DNA of 64,000 bases, taken from positions 16,251-80,250 of the forward strand of contig CAXIWS010000776.1 in the NCBI GenBank assembly GCA_964036195.1, written 5' to 3'. Under the pieces are notes generated by a model. That model was not told the origin of the DNA. It saw only the letters and a list, made by a program, of their open reading frames with translations, and did not search any database. The position numbers and the translations under genes were made by a program. Below are positions 25,493-40,400 of this stretch, one piece after another (position 1 is the stretch's first letter; every line of letters begins with the position of its first letter). Source of the stretch: Sphaerolaimus hirsutus (taxonomy: Eukaryota; Nematoda; Chromadorea; Monhysterida; Sphaerolaimidae).

Positions 25493-28400
25493 GTGGTCTG
25501 TGCATTTGTATTTACTATATCTATGAAATTATGAAATAGTATTTGTGGGCTGGCGCCATGCTGCTGGCACAATTTAATGTTGACAAATGTCATTTTATTT
25601 TGTTGGGTCATTACTCATCATTTGTAGTTTTTTCACTGCCCTATACCAAAGCCTTGCATCTTAGTGCAAGAAAAATCTGATATCTGAGTCAAATTTTGAT
25701 CAAAGGCAGGGTTGGCAAAATCTCAGAAAAACATAAAAATAAAATAAAAATAAAATTGAAAATTTAAGAATAAAATAAAATGGAAAATTTAAGAATAAAA
25801 TAAAATGGGAAATTTAAGAATAAAAATAAAAATTGTATAAAAATTCTACTTTTTGTAATTTTTTTTGTAAAATTGTATAAAATTTGGTATTTTTGTAAAC
25901 TTGTATAAAAATTCATCTTTTTTTTGTAAAATTATTTCTCATTGCTTGAGTGTCTACCTGTTTATTCATGGATCTGGGGGACAGTTACAGGCTTTGTAAC
26001 ATGTAAACTGTTATGTAAAATGTCAAGCAAATTGTATCCACACCTTATGTTTTTTTTCTGAATCTTATGTTTTTTATCCAAATTACATTGTTGTTGAATC
26101 CAAATCTTATGTGAACTTTGGGTACAAAAACATAAGATTTGGATACAAAACATACTATGGATACAAAAACACAAGATTTTTTTTCACAATTTACACTTTG
26201 CTTGAAATTTTACATGACACTTGACATTTTGCATGACAATTGACACTTTACTTTGCACTTGTCATGACAATTGACACTTTGCATGATATTTTACAAATGT
26301 GCCCAGCACACTCCAGTAGTGAAAATGCAAACCATTATTATCAATTATTGTAACTTTACACTTGCAGCTAGCTAACAATACCTACAGCATGCAACTTTTG
26401 AAAAGTAAGGGAAAAATTTGTCACAGGTTTTTCATGTAAAGGTCTAATTATAACATTTGTGTGGCCTTGCATGCATGATTCCGATTTTTTGTAAAATTTT
26501 TGTAAAATGGTGTCATTTTATGTTATTAATGACTTTTGGGAATAAAATGAATTAAAATAAAATGTAAGAAGAATAAAATTAAAATAAAATAAAATTTTTA
26601 TACAATTTCTATGCCTACAATATTTTTATAAAGCCAACCCTGATCAAAGGCTTAAAATGTAATTTTATGCATCAATATCAAAATATATATATTTTTCTAA
26701 AATATTTCTAAGACTCCCCCCCCCCTAAACAGAACACTATTGTTGCTTTGGTGTTCTCTGCAATGGAGTGTGCCCATCAAGATCATCATACTATGGATTT
26801 GCCCCACGGTACACACAGTGCTTCCCTGAAGAGGGCAAGACAGCCGCAGCCTGCTACACGGTCAGTGATGGTAATATAAATACCAAAAAACGGCTCGAAT
26901 GATTTTCTGTTTGAGGTCTAAAGTTACCTAAAGGTCATTACCTTAAATTGAAAATCGTTGTACAGATAAGAAACTTTACCTCGAAAATTCCCCCAAAAGC
27001 GTTTTGATGGTTGTGAATGTAGAAGTATCAAAAATTCTGTCCCTGTGATGACATCATTATGACATACCTACCATATTTATGCTAATAGAATGGCATACCT
27101 CCAATAGAATGGCACCTCCAATAGAACCGCAGGCTTCGGCTCTTTTGCACTCATGAAAACAGTAGAACAGCAGCCTCCAATGGAACAGCACCTCCAATAG
27201 AACGGCAGGTAGATGTTACCTTGGAAGGGTGCCAGAACACGTACAAACATAGAAATGGATGGCGAGAACGTCCAAAGCATTCAAATATTGATATTACCTA
27301 AGTTACAAATTGATGCTCTGATATAAATATGTTGCTCAAGTTTCATAAAAATAGAACTATGTTCAAATGAAAAATGTATGAAAAATTGGTGAAATTAAGA
27401 ACGGCAACCTCCAATAGAATGGCAGGTAAAAAAGTTGCTGAAAAAAATAGAATGGCGCTCTTCTATTAGAAGAAATAGGGTAATCACTATTCACCCCAGT
27501 CAAATGTCTTCAGAGAGAGTTATTAGGTGATGTTCACATTCTTTGGAGTTCCTGTCATGAATCCGTGTGTGCCTCTGTTTTGGCTATACAGGTTCAAAAA
27601 GTTTGCCATGCACTGCCTTTCCCTATAACACTGCGCCGGTGTTTGCTTGGCCGTGGTGTGCACTGCATGGGGCCCGTGGGTCCAGGTGTTGTCTTTCAAA
27701 TTATGGGAACTGTCCGAAGACACGTTTTTTGCAGAGCGTGCAGTGACCTCCCCAAGGTCACGCTGCTCTGTTTCCAGCGGCATGCACAGCGCCTACACCT
27801 AGCACAAGCAGCGCAGTTATTAAAAGTGATGTTAATTAGCCAAACAGAAAACGAATAAAGTTAGTAATTATACTCAATGTGGTCCAAGTTGAATTTGAGA
27901 AGCGCTTTATTTGGGCAATGAAAATATGCGAAGCAGTAAAAGTCGATGCAAAATTTCTCAAAGTCGAAGTAACCGAAAAAACAACAAATGGCTACTTATA
28001 ACGTAACTACCATAATCAAGGCGAATACAAAGAAACCGAAATACAATTTCACCGAAAAGACACAAAGTAATCACAAACAGCTTTGACACTTAAAATCATA
28101 AAATCAGGGACACATAGTTACTACAAAAAGGCACCACAAAAAGTCACAAAACATAAACTTGATATAAATGCATCAAATGAAAATGAAATAGCTAATGATT
28201 ACATTTAGAAATGATTAATCAATCAAAAGGCACTAAAATATTAGCTTCATGCCAATGGGGCTTATTCAAGGGTAACTTAAATATACAGAAATGCACCAAA
28301 CCTTCCATACTTACCTATAATACCTAAACTAATTATGTGTAATCTAACTAATATAATATAGCAGCGCAATGCTTAAATATAACCAAAAGGGAGCGAATAG

Positions 28401-31400
28401 AATGAATTAACTGAATAATCAACATAGAACATCAAAAAACATACACAGTGAATTTTATATGAACAATAATTATCCAATCAAAATGTGAGCTTACAAATGA
28501 CACTAATTAATGATATAATTCTACCTAATTAATAATACACAAATCACAGATACTTAAGCTCATGAAAAAACTTCTGTGGTCGACACAAAATAATTATTCA
28601 CACGACTCCTATGTGTCACTTTAATCTTTTTCGATTGAGGTAACTAGCTAAATGCTCGCAAGCACAGGTGCTTTTCACCTTCAATGCCATGGCACACTAT
28701 TGTGACTGTCCAGTTAGACTGCACCCGTGAGAAAGGTTTCAGCCCGCTGGCTTTGCCCTTCCGAGCGTGGTGGGATATTTTTGCTAGGGCGGTGGAATAT
28801 GTTCTTTCAGACTGCGACTTGTCACTATGGGGCGTGATCAGGGGCTGTCTCTACTACCCACCAATACCAGATGACACTGTCAACAATCTGGTCAACATGG
28901 GTAGAAACTTGGAACATAATGTACTATGTACAATTGTTGGTTTCCAAAAAATCATTGTTCCATTCTTCCTGGTCGCCACCTAATTTTCAGCTGCAGTCTC
29001 CGCCTAAGCCCACAGATAAGTGGAAATGTGCATTCGGCCGCCCAGAAAGTCACAACACCGCGCCAACAACTTCAAAAGTGTCCGCATGCCACGCCACGGC
29101 ACTCTTATCAAACACGTGAAATTCCCCTCTCACCTTGTGATACATGGAATGTTGCTTACTTGCAATTTGACAATTAAATAGTTGGTCTTAATTAAAAGAT
29201 GGTACATTGGGAAATAACATTAATGAATGGAAATATTGTGCAGAGCACTACAACCGCTAGAAACATGGAAAACTCAGTCTGCCAGTGTAGCGGGGGGGGG
29301 GGGGCCATCTTGTCTTGCAGTGCTCTGTCGGGGCGTTGCGCAGCCCACTGTATGGCTGCACATGCCATGCAGGCCCGTAGGCTACCAATAGCCAAAGAAA
29401 TGTCTGTGGGGTTGTTCAATTTATTAGTATACAAATTTAGCTTGTAGTTCACGTCTCATGAATTGTTATTGCATTCTTTGTCTAAAAATTTGTGGGGTGG
29501 GTCTTTTTCCATCATAAAAAACCGTCTAACATTCCTGTTCTACAGTGCTGAATGGTAAATTTGTTGGCATAGTATGGCATTTTACAGTACTGTAACAGGA
29601 AAAATAGGGTGCCTTGCCTTCTGATCGAAAAAAATTGAATATGTGCTGGGCTTGATGCAGACAGTTAATATGTTGAAAACATATTTCATACATGGTGACC
29701 TGGACAAGTATGCTACTCCTATAAACTATGCCAATACCTACATAAATATATGAGGCGTCTAATTTGAAAGGTTGACAAGTCCACAAAATTTTGAGTAAAT
29801 CGCATTTTAAGTTCCCGATCCAATTTCAGCTCCATGTTGCGTCTTCAATTTGGCTCTCTCATGCCTACAATTAAGTTCCAAATGTTGACAATAAAGTGAC
29901 AAATTTTCAGCGCCTGCTCTCAACGTATATGTGAAAAATTGCGTGTCCGTAAAATTACATTTGGACAGTGCAAAACTGTTTTGGGGAAAGAAAAACTGGT
30001 GGTTTTGGTTTTGGACTTGTCGACTTCTTGCACTGTGGAAGGTGGACTTGTCGACTTCTTGCCCGAATTTTTTGTATTTTCTGAAAAAATGTCAACATTG
30101 GCACTAGGCATACGAGGTCAAAAAATTGATGGAAACTTTTGAAAAATGTGCGGGAGTAGCCCCAGATTTCCAGGCCTAATTCAAAATTTTCATATTTTGG
30201 ACCTGTCGACTTTTAGAATTCAACACATCATATGTATTCACAGATCCGCACCAAGGACTACTTTGGTGACTCATACACCTACAACAGTGGCTGCATGGGG
30301 GAACAGCCAGAGCGCATGCGTGAACAACTGAGACTGGACCTGGCGCTGGTGGTCATGTCGGCGCCCACGCCCGGACACAAGTGCTCAAAGGGTGGGCCAA
30401 TGTGCACACATTATGCGTGTCTGAGTGTGCTGGTTTGTTGGGGTGGGAATGCCCGCTTTTGATGGGTGCTGTCACAGACTATGGGAATGTAACAATTGTG
30501 AACAAAGATGTTAAAATTGGCAATGTTTCTGATTTTTTAATTGTTTAGAAGGTTCAAATTTTTATTCCAATGTGATAAAAAAAGACACTTTCTGAAGCCA
30601 AAGGTCTGCATGCAGGCTGCTGGTGAAACATTGAGTGTGAAACACGTAATCACATTCGCAATACCTTTCCCATCTTATGTAACACATGTTACAATGTTGT
30701 AATTTGCAATTCACATACGTCAACACATTTCACATTTTCCATAAAACACATCCAAAAATGTGCCATAAATGCAGCACATTTCATTTCATTTCATTTTAGT
30801 TATTACCACAATTGGCGTCGCGCGTCAAGGGTACATACCAAAATAACTGTCTAACAGAATAAAAGAAAATCACGCGAGGTAAATACACATGCGGGAACAG
30901 ATTTCGTGAGGTAAAAACAAGGCTTAAAGACGAAAGTACCGGTTTAGAAATAGAGATACAAGGCAGACCGTAATGCAAGTGTGACAAGTGAAGTGTAACA
31001 AGCGAAATACCAAAAAGTGGAAAATTTAAGAAAACTTTTGGAACACATGTTGAAGCAATATACAATAATTAGAGCACAGAAGGAATCTTAAAGAAACATT
31101 ACTACTTACAGTCCCCAATCCAAATAAACGCACTTCGGAAGCCAGGGTGCACCCTGCTGAACCAAAGCTCATTATAGTGTTGCACACACTAATATGATTG
31201 GATTCTCAGTCGTACTGTACCAGTAATTTGCATACCATAGAACATTAAAGAACACTGTTATAGATAGACCGCTCCAATAACTCTCTTGCAGCCGTCTACC
31301 ATATACAGGTTCTAATTTACAGTTACAATGTTGTAATTTGCAATTCACATTTCTCAATGTGTTTCACATTTTTCAAAGAACACACCCAGAAATGCCCCAG

Positions 31401-34400
31401 AAATGCAACACATGGTACAGTGTTGTAATTTGCAATTCACATACCTTAATGTGTTTCACATTTACCACAAAACACAAGCAAAAATGCCCCAGAAATACAA
31501 CACATTTCAACAGCAACCATCAAAGGTCACTGTACCATAGCCACACATCACAACATTGCCTGGCACTTTTCCATCACTACTCACCCCCCCCCCAAAAAAA
31601 AAAAACCTCCCTCCCCACCTATCAGGAATACAAAACGCACGACTCCGTTCTCCTGTCGGAGTCGCGCTTCAACATAGCAGAGCAACACATCATAGGCAAC
31701 CACGCAGTGCTGCAGCACGTGCAGACATTCTGCCCCAGCGAGTTTGGATTGAGGCACAGGGACAAACCTACGAAGGCATTGGTGGCTGCTGCAGAGGCCT
31801 GTTATGATGGACTTACTTTGCACAAGCCTGCTGGGGTTATTGTGGCTCATTTGAATGGTGGGTTTGGCTGGTGTTGTTTTGGACATTGATGGGTTGCCGC
31901 TAAGACATTGCCTGCTTAGGCCAATGTAAAGCTTTTGATGTAGCTGAACACTTTTGAAAGTTACCTAATTCAGAAATGAAGCCACCGGTGAGTTTATAGT
32001 TTGGTGGAAGTTAGGTGGATTTATTTGTGTTATAGTGCTTTACTAGTACTTACCAGGTGCACTGATTTGACATGCACAAGTAACCACTTATAAAGGTTTG
32101 TGAAAATGTGCACTTACTGGTTCAGAAGATACCCCAAAAGCCTACTCAACTACTCACTCAAACACAATTTCAAACCACTTTGCTGAATAGCATCATGCAC
32201 AGCAGAAACTTGATCCAATCACCAAAACTTAAAACTCATCACAGGCACCCATCGATTTGTGCTCTACTGTGGGCTGTACATGAACAATATTTTGGATGAA
32301 ACCCTCCAAATAGAGTACGGAGCAGCACATTATGAAGGCATTGTTGAGTGGCCGCAGAGAGTGGCACCAGTGCAGGTGCCACAGCCACAGAAAGCTGCTG
32401 TGCCAGCAACAGGTTTGGCATTGTGGATTGTGTCTCAGTGTGTTTGGGGTAGTGATGGGTAATCACTGAAATGTAATTATATACCTAATTATGATGGGTT
32501 ATATTGAAATAGGTATATTAAAAAGTGTATTAAAAAGGTGTAGGTATATTAAAAATAGTATCACTTTGTGAAACATTTTAGGTGAAAAGAAGTTGAATCC
32601 CGCGAAGTTTCAATGAATAGATCACATTGTGTCACAGAATATGACTTGAGAAAAATTATTCTAAAATTAACCCTTATTGTGAACTGCAAAACATAGTGAA
32701 TCATTCCGTCAATAGTACAATGTCAATCGGCTCAGAATTCATAATTTAGCTTAAAACAAAAATACAACGAGTGGAAAAGAAGCACTTGACATATCGCCCA
32801 AATAATTTACGGTCCAACTATCTGCAGTGATGTGTTTCTCTGCCCCACATTCATTACATTTTGAATATGTATCTTGCCCTGTATAAACACAGATGCGAGT
32901 TGCCCTGCCCCCAAAATTGGAAGCACCTGGAACAATGTTATCAACCAAGAAAGATTGTCTGAGATGCCAACGGAACAGCCAGGGATTATGGTATTTTTGC
33001 ACTGCAACTATTTATGTGATATCAAAAATATCAATTTTATTGAATATCGAATAGCAACCAACTTTTGCTATTTTATTCAGGATCAAATAGTGATTTTTAA
33101 AATTGTGAAAAAAACACAAATAGCATTCATGAAAGTTACCCATTGTTTTGCAATGTCAAACAGTAATTAAACATGAACGATTGATCCGGTGTATCAATAG
33201 CTGTAAACATAAGTAGCCAAAAGTGTTTACTTTTACTCTGCTCTGCCATATTCGACTTTATATTTGCCATCACAAATGAGAAGCCAGTTCAAAATAGCCC
33301 ATAGTCCATCAGCAACCCAAATGTGCCAGGTTTTATTATCATTCCAACACCGTCCACACTGCAGGACAAGGAAGGAATCGTTTTCGACAGCAATGGGCCA
33401 GCTGCCGCAGACGGTAAAGCAACAAAGCCACAGCTGCACCTGCCCACCGCTGTGCAACGGAAATTTGTCGCTGGCATCGAGTACACGGGACTGGAGAACC
33501 ATGATGAGAAACAGTTCAATGTTTGTTTGATTGTGGACTGGGTTTGGTTTGTGAAAGCCGTTAACAGTATGATGACTATGTTTTCAGTCGAAAAAAATAA
33601 TGAAATAATTGAGGCGTCTACCTCTAAAAGTCGACAAGTCCACAAAATGTTATTTGGAGTTACCGTATTACCTCGAATTATCCCCCCCCCTTGAATTAAC
33701 CCCCCCCCCCCTCGAATTACCCCCCCCCCTCGAATTAACCCCCCCCCCCTCAAAAAGGGCTGGGGAAATAATAAACCCCCCCCTCGAAATACCCCCCCTT
33801 CGGAATGATGTACGTCATGTACATAATAAATACGTCATGTATGCAATGTACATGATGTATATTACTGTTTATTTGTATTGCAGCTACACATGGACATGTT
33901 TGTGTAGCTAATCTACTAAATATATCTTGTTTGGACACACTTATTACCTGTTTTGGGCATGCAAATGCCTACTATTTACTACAATACTTACGAAAATTTC
34001 TGACGAAATAATAAGACCCCCCCTCGAATAAACCCCCCCCCCTCGAATTAACCTCCCCTCAAATTTTGCTGGCGAAATAATAAACCCCCATGGGGGTATT
34101 TCGAGGTAATACGGTAATCGCATTTTAAGTTTCGGACCCAATTCCAGGCCCGTGGTGCGTGTCCAATTTGGCTCTCTCATGTTTTCCATTAAGTTCCATA
34201 TGTTGACAATAAAGTGTCAAATTTTCAGCCCCTGCTCTCATCCTTTATGTGAAAAATTCGGTGTCCATATATTTCTATTCGGTCAGAGCAAAACTGTTTT
34301 GGGGAGGGAAATGGACTTGTCGACTTCTTGCACTAGAGAACATTTTTGTTCCCGGGGAGGCCGAGGCTGCCTGATGGGCAACTTATGCACTTGTCGACTT

Positions 34401-37400
34401 TTAGAAGTAGCTGTCCATAGTGGACATATCACATTTCTTGCTATTTTTTCCCGTAAAAAAGGAAGCGGAGGGATGGACTTGTCGACTACTTGCCCGAAGT
34501 ATTTGCATTTTTCCCCAAAAATGTCAAATTTGGCACTTTGCCATATGGGCATGTGAGGTCAAAAATTTTATGGAAAATGATAAAAATATGTGCGGAAGTA
34601 GCCCCAGATGGCGTTTCTGGGCCTAACTCGAAATTTTCATATTTTGGACTTGTCGACTTTTAGAAGTAGACGCTTCAATTGCAGGATCAAAAATTGAAAG
34701 GAAATTCACTTTTGAATTGTTAAAATCACAGGGTGTGCTGCCATTTTACCCCACAACTGGAGATAGGGCACCCAAAGTGAATTCAAAAATTGCCTGCTGA
34801 TCTTGAATGGGAAGGTGTTTAGTTTGCAAGTACTTTCTCAACTACAACTTGCAATTTGCAACAAAGATGCAGAATTTCAAAGCGAATCTAGATGTCTCTG
34901 ACAATTCTATGTAAAAAGTCATCATTTTTGAGAAATAAAGTGTCTGGTGCCAGTGCCGCAAATTGAGAAGTGAGGGGTAAAATGGCAAATGCGAAGTAAA
35001 TTGAAATGACAAATGAATTGGCAAAAGCAAAGTAAAAAATTTAAAATAGAATGTAATTTCTCATCGCTTTTGCCATTTCACTGATAACTTCTCATTTTGC
35101 GGAACTGGCTCCTAGTCTTCCTAACTCAATCAACAACAAACAGACCTCGCCCATCCCCCCCCCAGCCAAGCGGTGTACCAGTGTACCGAGTGACCGAAGT
35201 GCAGCACCACACGGCCGTGGTGCAAGTTGGCATGGTGGCCGCTGGCAGGCAGACCGTGGCCCAGCTTACCGCAGCTGCGCACAGGTGGTGCTGGCAGTGG
35301 CAGTTTAGGTGGGTGGCGTGGAGATTGGGACTGTGGATGGTGAAATGCCATGATGCTGGTGCATGGAGCTAGTGACAACGTGAAATTTACTGTGATATAC
35401 TCAGCGGACATCACACTTAGTATGGAAACCTACCATAACCCATCGGAATGATGAAGCAAAAATTATACCGTTTTTCAGCAAAATATTTCGTTTTTACTTT
35501 GGAGCAATTAATTACGAAATTTATCACATTACAAAAAACAGTAACTTGAAACAGTGTTGGCGCCATTGTGTGCTGTTTCCGCACTGCGCGCCAGCGCCAG
35601 GCACCAAGGGCGCCACAGAATGAGGACGCCAAGCGCCAATGGTGTCGTAGCCAACGATGGGTAAGTTCTCCAAATAAAAACACTTTCTGTGTTTTGAGTT
35701 TTTCAAAAATGAATACCTGTGTTTTGAGTTTTTTTCACGAAAAAAACTTGAGTAACTCTGTTTTTATTTCTGTGTTTTTTGAAAAAACTTAAATTTTTTT
35801 TTCTCCAAAAAGTAATGTTTACAGCATTAAAACGTGAAAACAGCAGTTTTCTCAACCAATACTGGTTTTACACAGGTTTCAACCACACTTAACAGCTGCG
35901 TATTCATTCAAGTATTGAAAAAGTCCATAAAAATGTCTACAATGAGCACATCTACACCACAAACTGTTAAAAAACAACAATTTATGCAGTACTCCAAAAT
36001 TCTTGAATGGATGTGCACTGCATGGGAGACTACGGATTTGATTTGTACTGCAACTAAATTTGAACATGTACCTATCCATTGAAGCCTTCAGGATAACTGA
36101 ACTACTTACCTGTCCCAAAATACCTCATATTTAATTTAAACAAAAATCGCATTTAAGGGACAATGTGTTCATTAAAAAAACGTTGTTTTTTCCATCAACT
36201 CATCACATAACAAAGTGCCTAAAAATTTACTTATTTTGAAAATCCGATGAAAAAACTCAAAAAACTTTTCTGTGTTTCCGTGTTTCTGTGTTTCCGTGTT
36301 CTCCGATAAAAAACTCATTTGAGTTTCTGTGTTTTTCAAAATTTGCGAGTTTCCGTGTTTCTGTGTAAAACAAAAACACAGAAACTCAACGAGTTTCTGT
36401 GTTTTTATTACTGTGTTTTTCCATCGTTGGTCGTAGCGGCATTCCATCACTACCTGGCACATTTTACCACACTATTTGTGACACTATACTTTGTGCACCC
36501 TGGTGAATTGTAACAGCCTTGATTGGTTGCAGGTGGGCAGTGGATGCAAAAGAAGATGTGGTGCACTGGATGGACACCATGCGCAACCCACCACATTACA
36601 AGCAGTTCTGCTCAGTGCCAGATGACAAGTGCATCATGGTCAGTTACTGTGATTGTAGCTGCACCAGTGGGGAATCATTTTCACAATATGAGACACTGGT
36701 TTTGGTGTTGTGAGAGCAGAATGTGCATCTTATACTAAATAGATTTGACGTTCTGGCAAAGATAGAAATTGAAGATATCTTACAAACCTTCAGGCTCCAT
36801 AGAAGCAGTAAACATGTGATAAGATGTTTCATTCTCACCTTAAAAATGCTTGTGCATTGCATTTCTGAATTTAAATCAATGACACCTACTTTATTTTTAT
36901 GCTCAATGGAATGCTGCATTTCTTTGTGCACACTGCATTGTACAAGCCACATTGATGGCATTGGTATGAACTTTTCAGGACTAGATATTCTGCATATCCT
37001 CTCAACCCACCCAAACCCTGCAGTCCATGTCCTACGAGGAGCCAGGAAGCCTGGGGTTCGGCTTCAGCGGCAGCATGGTGGCAGTTCTTCGCTGGGAGGG
37101 CAGCTGCGCCAGCAAATTGGACCGGCGCGCAGCAGTCGCTCCACTGCTGGAGAACATGGCCAGCGTGCAGCCACTCATCAATGCCACCTGGTAGCAGTCC
37201 CGGACTCTGTCAAATGTCCTGTAAAGTGTCAAATGTCATGCAAAATGTGAAAAGTCATGGAAAATGCCACACGAGTTATCGAGTTGCCATTTTGCAGGGC
37301 ATTTTATATGATTTTTGACACTTTGCATGACATTTGACACTGCAGGGCATTTTACATGACTTCTGGTGGCAGTCCCAAGCCTTGTAAAGTGTAAAGTAAA

Positions 37401-40400
37401 GTGTCAAATGTAAAGTCAAATATCAATCAAAACAGAAAAGAAAAGATTTTATTACTGAACTTTGCATGACAATTGATAGTTTACTTTGCATTTGACTTTA
37501 CATTTGACACTTTACTTTACATTTTACAGGGCTTGGGACTGCCCCTGACACTTTGCATGACATTTGACATTTCACAGGGGATTTTAATGACTTTGACAAG
37601 TTGCATGAATTTTGACATTTTACAGGGCATTTTACAGGGTCTGGGACTGCCCCAGTGAGGCTGACGGCTGCAACAGTTTGGCTGCACTTGGCAATGAGCC
37701 AACTTTTGGTGGCAAAATTGTGTGTGCTGCTGACCCGGCTGTGTATAGGGAGGATAAGAGGCAGGAGCCTAAGGTCACCATGTGCATGGGCCAGTGCTAC
37801 TTGGTTGGTGATGGGACTTGGATTTGTGATGGGTAAATACAATTTTTTTTTTGGAATTTAGGGCAGGCTTGAGTGATGATAGAGACAGATTTGAAGATAT
37901 TTACATTGTTTTGCTGACCGTGACAGTAACTATCATATCACTGTCTCGTTCTAATCACTTCTTTAAAATGTATTTTTAATTCTTTTTGTCACCATTACCA
38001 TATTTCTTCTAATAGAATGGCTTACTTCCAATAGAACGGCACCTCCACTAGTACGGCAGGTAAAAAGGTTGACAAAAAAAATATAACGGCACTGGTAGAT
38101 TTGACTAAATACAGTAGTTATCATTAGATTGCAACAATATTGAAAACACTTTCTTCATGTTTTCAGTGGAAGTATGGTGGCGACATGGTTCGCTATGGCT
38201 GCATTGAAGACTTGCAAAAGACACTGGGAGGTACTGTGCCACACTTTGGCTGCCCTAAGAAAATGGGAAAGATGCCTGTTGGTTTTCCATCTTGTTTTAA
38301 TCATACCTACCATCACAACCTTAAAGTCGGCGGACATTTCACCCTACATAATCGGAGAGTTAGAATTCGCTCGTGAATAGAGCGAACAATGAAACTTGTG
38401 TCTCACGCGGACGCTAGAAATTGAAAAAGAAAATCATATTAAAAGAAAAATGGACGTTTCGCTGCGTCCGTGCGTGCCACGCCCTAGTTATCTACATTTT
38501 CAACGTTGCTCGTAAAGAATTTGACCGTTAAAACCACCGTTTTACCGCTCAAACTACCGTTTTTGCTTTTATTTTATTATTCATTCGTTGGCTCTGTTCC
38601 AACAGAAGAGAACTTGGCAGCCGGCCAAAATTTCGAAATCCGCTATTAATATGAATAAAATAGGCTCACAATAGCTATATAACCATGTATATAAACAAAA
38701 ATAGCGACTATGAAGGTGGAAATTGGCAAAGGGAAGCAAATTTTAACGATTTTTAGCTAACTTTCAGTTTTCACTCTCATTTGTATAATACGCAACTGGT
38801 AACTGGGATAAGGGCAAGGTTTTCATGTGACCCGATCTATTCCAATCGTTAAAATATTGCGTCACAATACCTAATGCCGTCATGCACTCTCCACTGGAGA
38901 GATTGACGCAAATGTTTGTAGGGCGATACGTCTGCCGACTTTACACAAAAAATTTCACAAAATCATTTGTTGGCGCAGAAATAATTGATAGCATCCCTTC
39001 AGTTTCCCACTTGCAAAAAAACACTCGCAGACAGTCTTGCTTCAAACAACCACGGCTGATGGCAAAAAACACGCTGCAGCCGTCTGGTGCTGCACAGAAC
39101 ATCTGTGTCTGTCTTGGAAAAAGCGAGTTGTCAAGGCAGATGTCTTGAATGACCTGCCGTCAACTGGATTGCAGACGTGTCCCAAATTCACCAGCCCTGC
39201 GATCATTTTCAACCCATTGAATGCCAGTGTCAGTTGATGGAATGTTTTTTAATACCGTATTTCCTCGAAATACCCCCCGGGGGGTGATTGTTTCATAGTG
39301 GTCCCGAGAGGGGGGGGGGTTAAACGAGGGGGGGGGGTATTTCGAGGGGGGGGGGTTATTGTTTCACAAGAAAATTTTTGAAAACCAAGTACGAAATTGT
39401 CGTCTGAAACGTACGCAGACGTCGAAAAATGCAACAAAAACTGCCATTTATAAGGTTCTGTAGACTAATATTAGTATGTAGATGGTATGTACACTGTTCT
39501 AACGTGACACCGACATTGTTTTAACGTGTGTTCTGCAGTACACAGAACACAAACTACAGTAATTGTCATGTACGTTCCCTTTACACTCAATTTGGGGGGG
39601 GGGGGTATTTCGAGGGGGGGGGTGATTGTTTCATAGTGGTCCCGAGAGGGGGGGGGGGTCAAACGAGGGGGGGGTATTTCGAGGGGGGGGTATTTCGAGG
39701 GGGGGGGGGGTATTTCGAGGAAATACGGTATGTCTACACTAGCTAGCTAGTTTTCAACCGAAATTTTGGAAACTCGTAAATCAGCATTGGAAGCATTGAG
39801 TTTTCTAGAATGAGGTGCCCGTCCTCTACAGTTGACTGAAAGTAAAATGACTCATGCTAGAAAACTCAAATGTGTTCAATGCTGATTGACGAGTTTTCAA
39901 AATTTCAGTTGAAAACTAGCTTATGTGGCCACAATGATGAAATTAATGTACTGTTTGTGAAATATGAAGCTGTGTTGTAACTGTAAACAATGAAAAGCAT
40001 TGTTAAATTGTGCCTTATCACAATGCACAAATCACAATGGCAGCGATCTTAAAAGTGTCATTTGTAATACAGAACCAGATCAAAAACGGGTGGCAAGCAC
40101 CACATGAGCAATTGAAAGAATGGCAAATAGGCACCCTTTCGAAACAATAATAAGCAGCACAGTGGCACCTTTCCATCACCACCAAAATGGCACCTTCCAT
40201 GCATAGCATAAATCGAGGGTGGCATTTGAGGGGGGGGGAGTCCACCAAACTTTCATGTCGTCCCATTCTGTTGTAAGTTGGCCGATTTTGTTGCCGTTCA
40301 AGTATGTTGGGGTTTGAGGTTGGGGATACGACCAAATTTTTTTCCCCTCAAATAATCCCCCAGTCTCGAGATTATGGGTAATTGGTGGTGGTGGTGGTTA

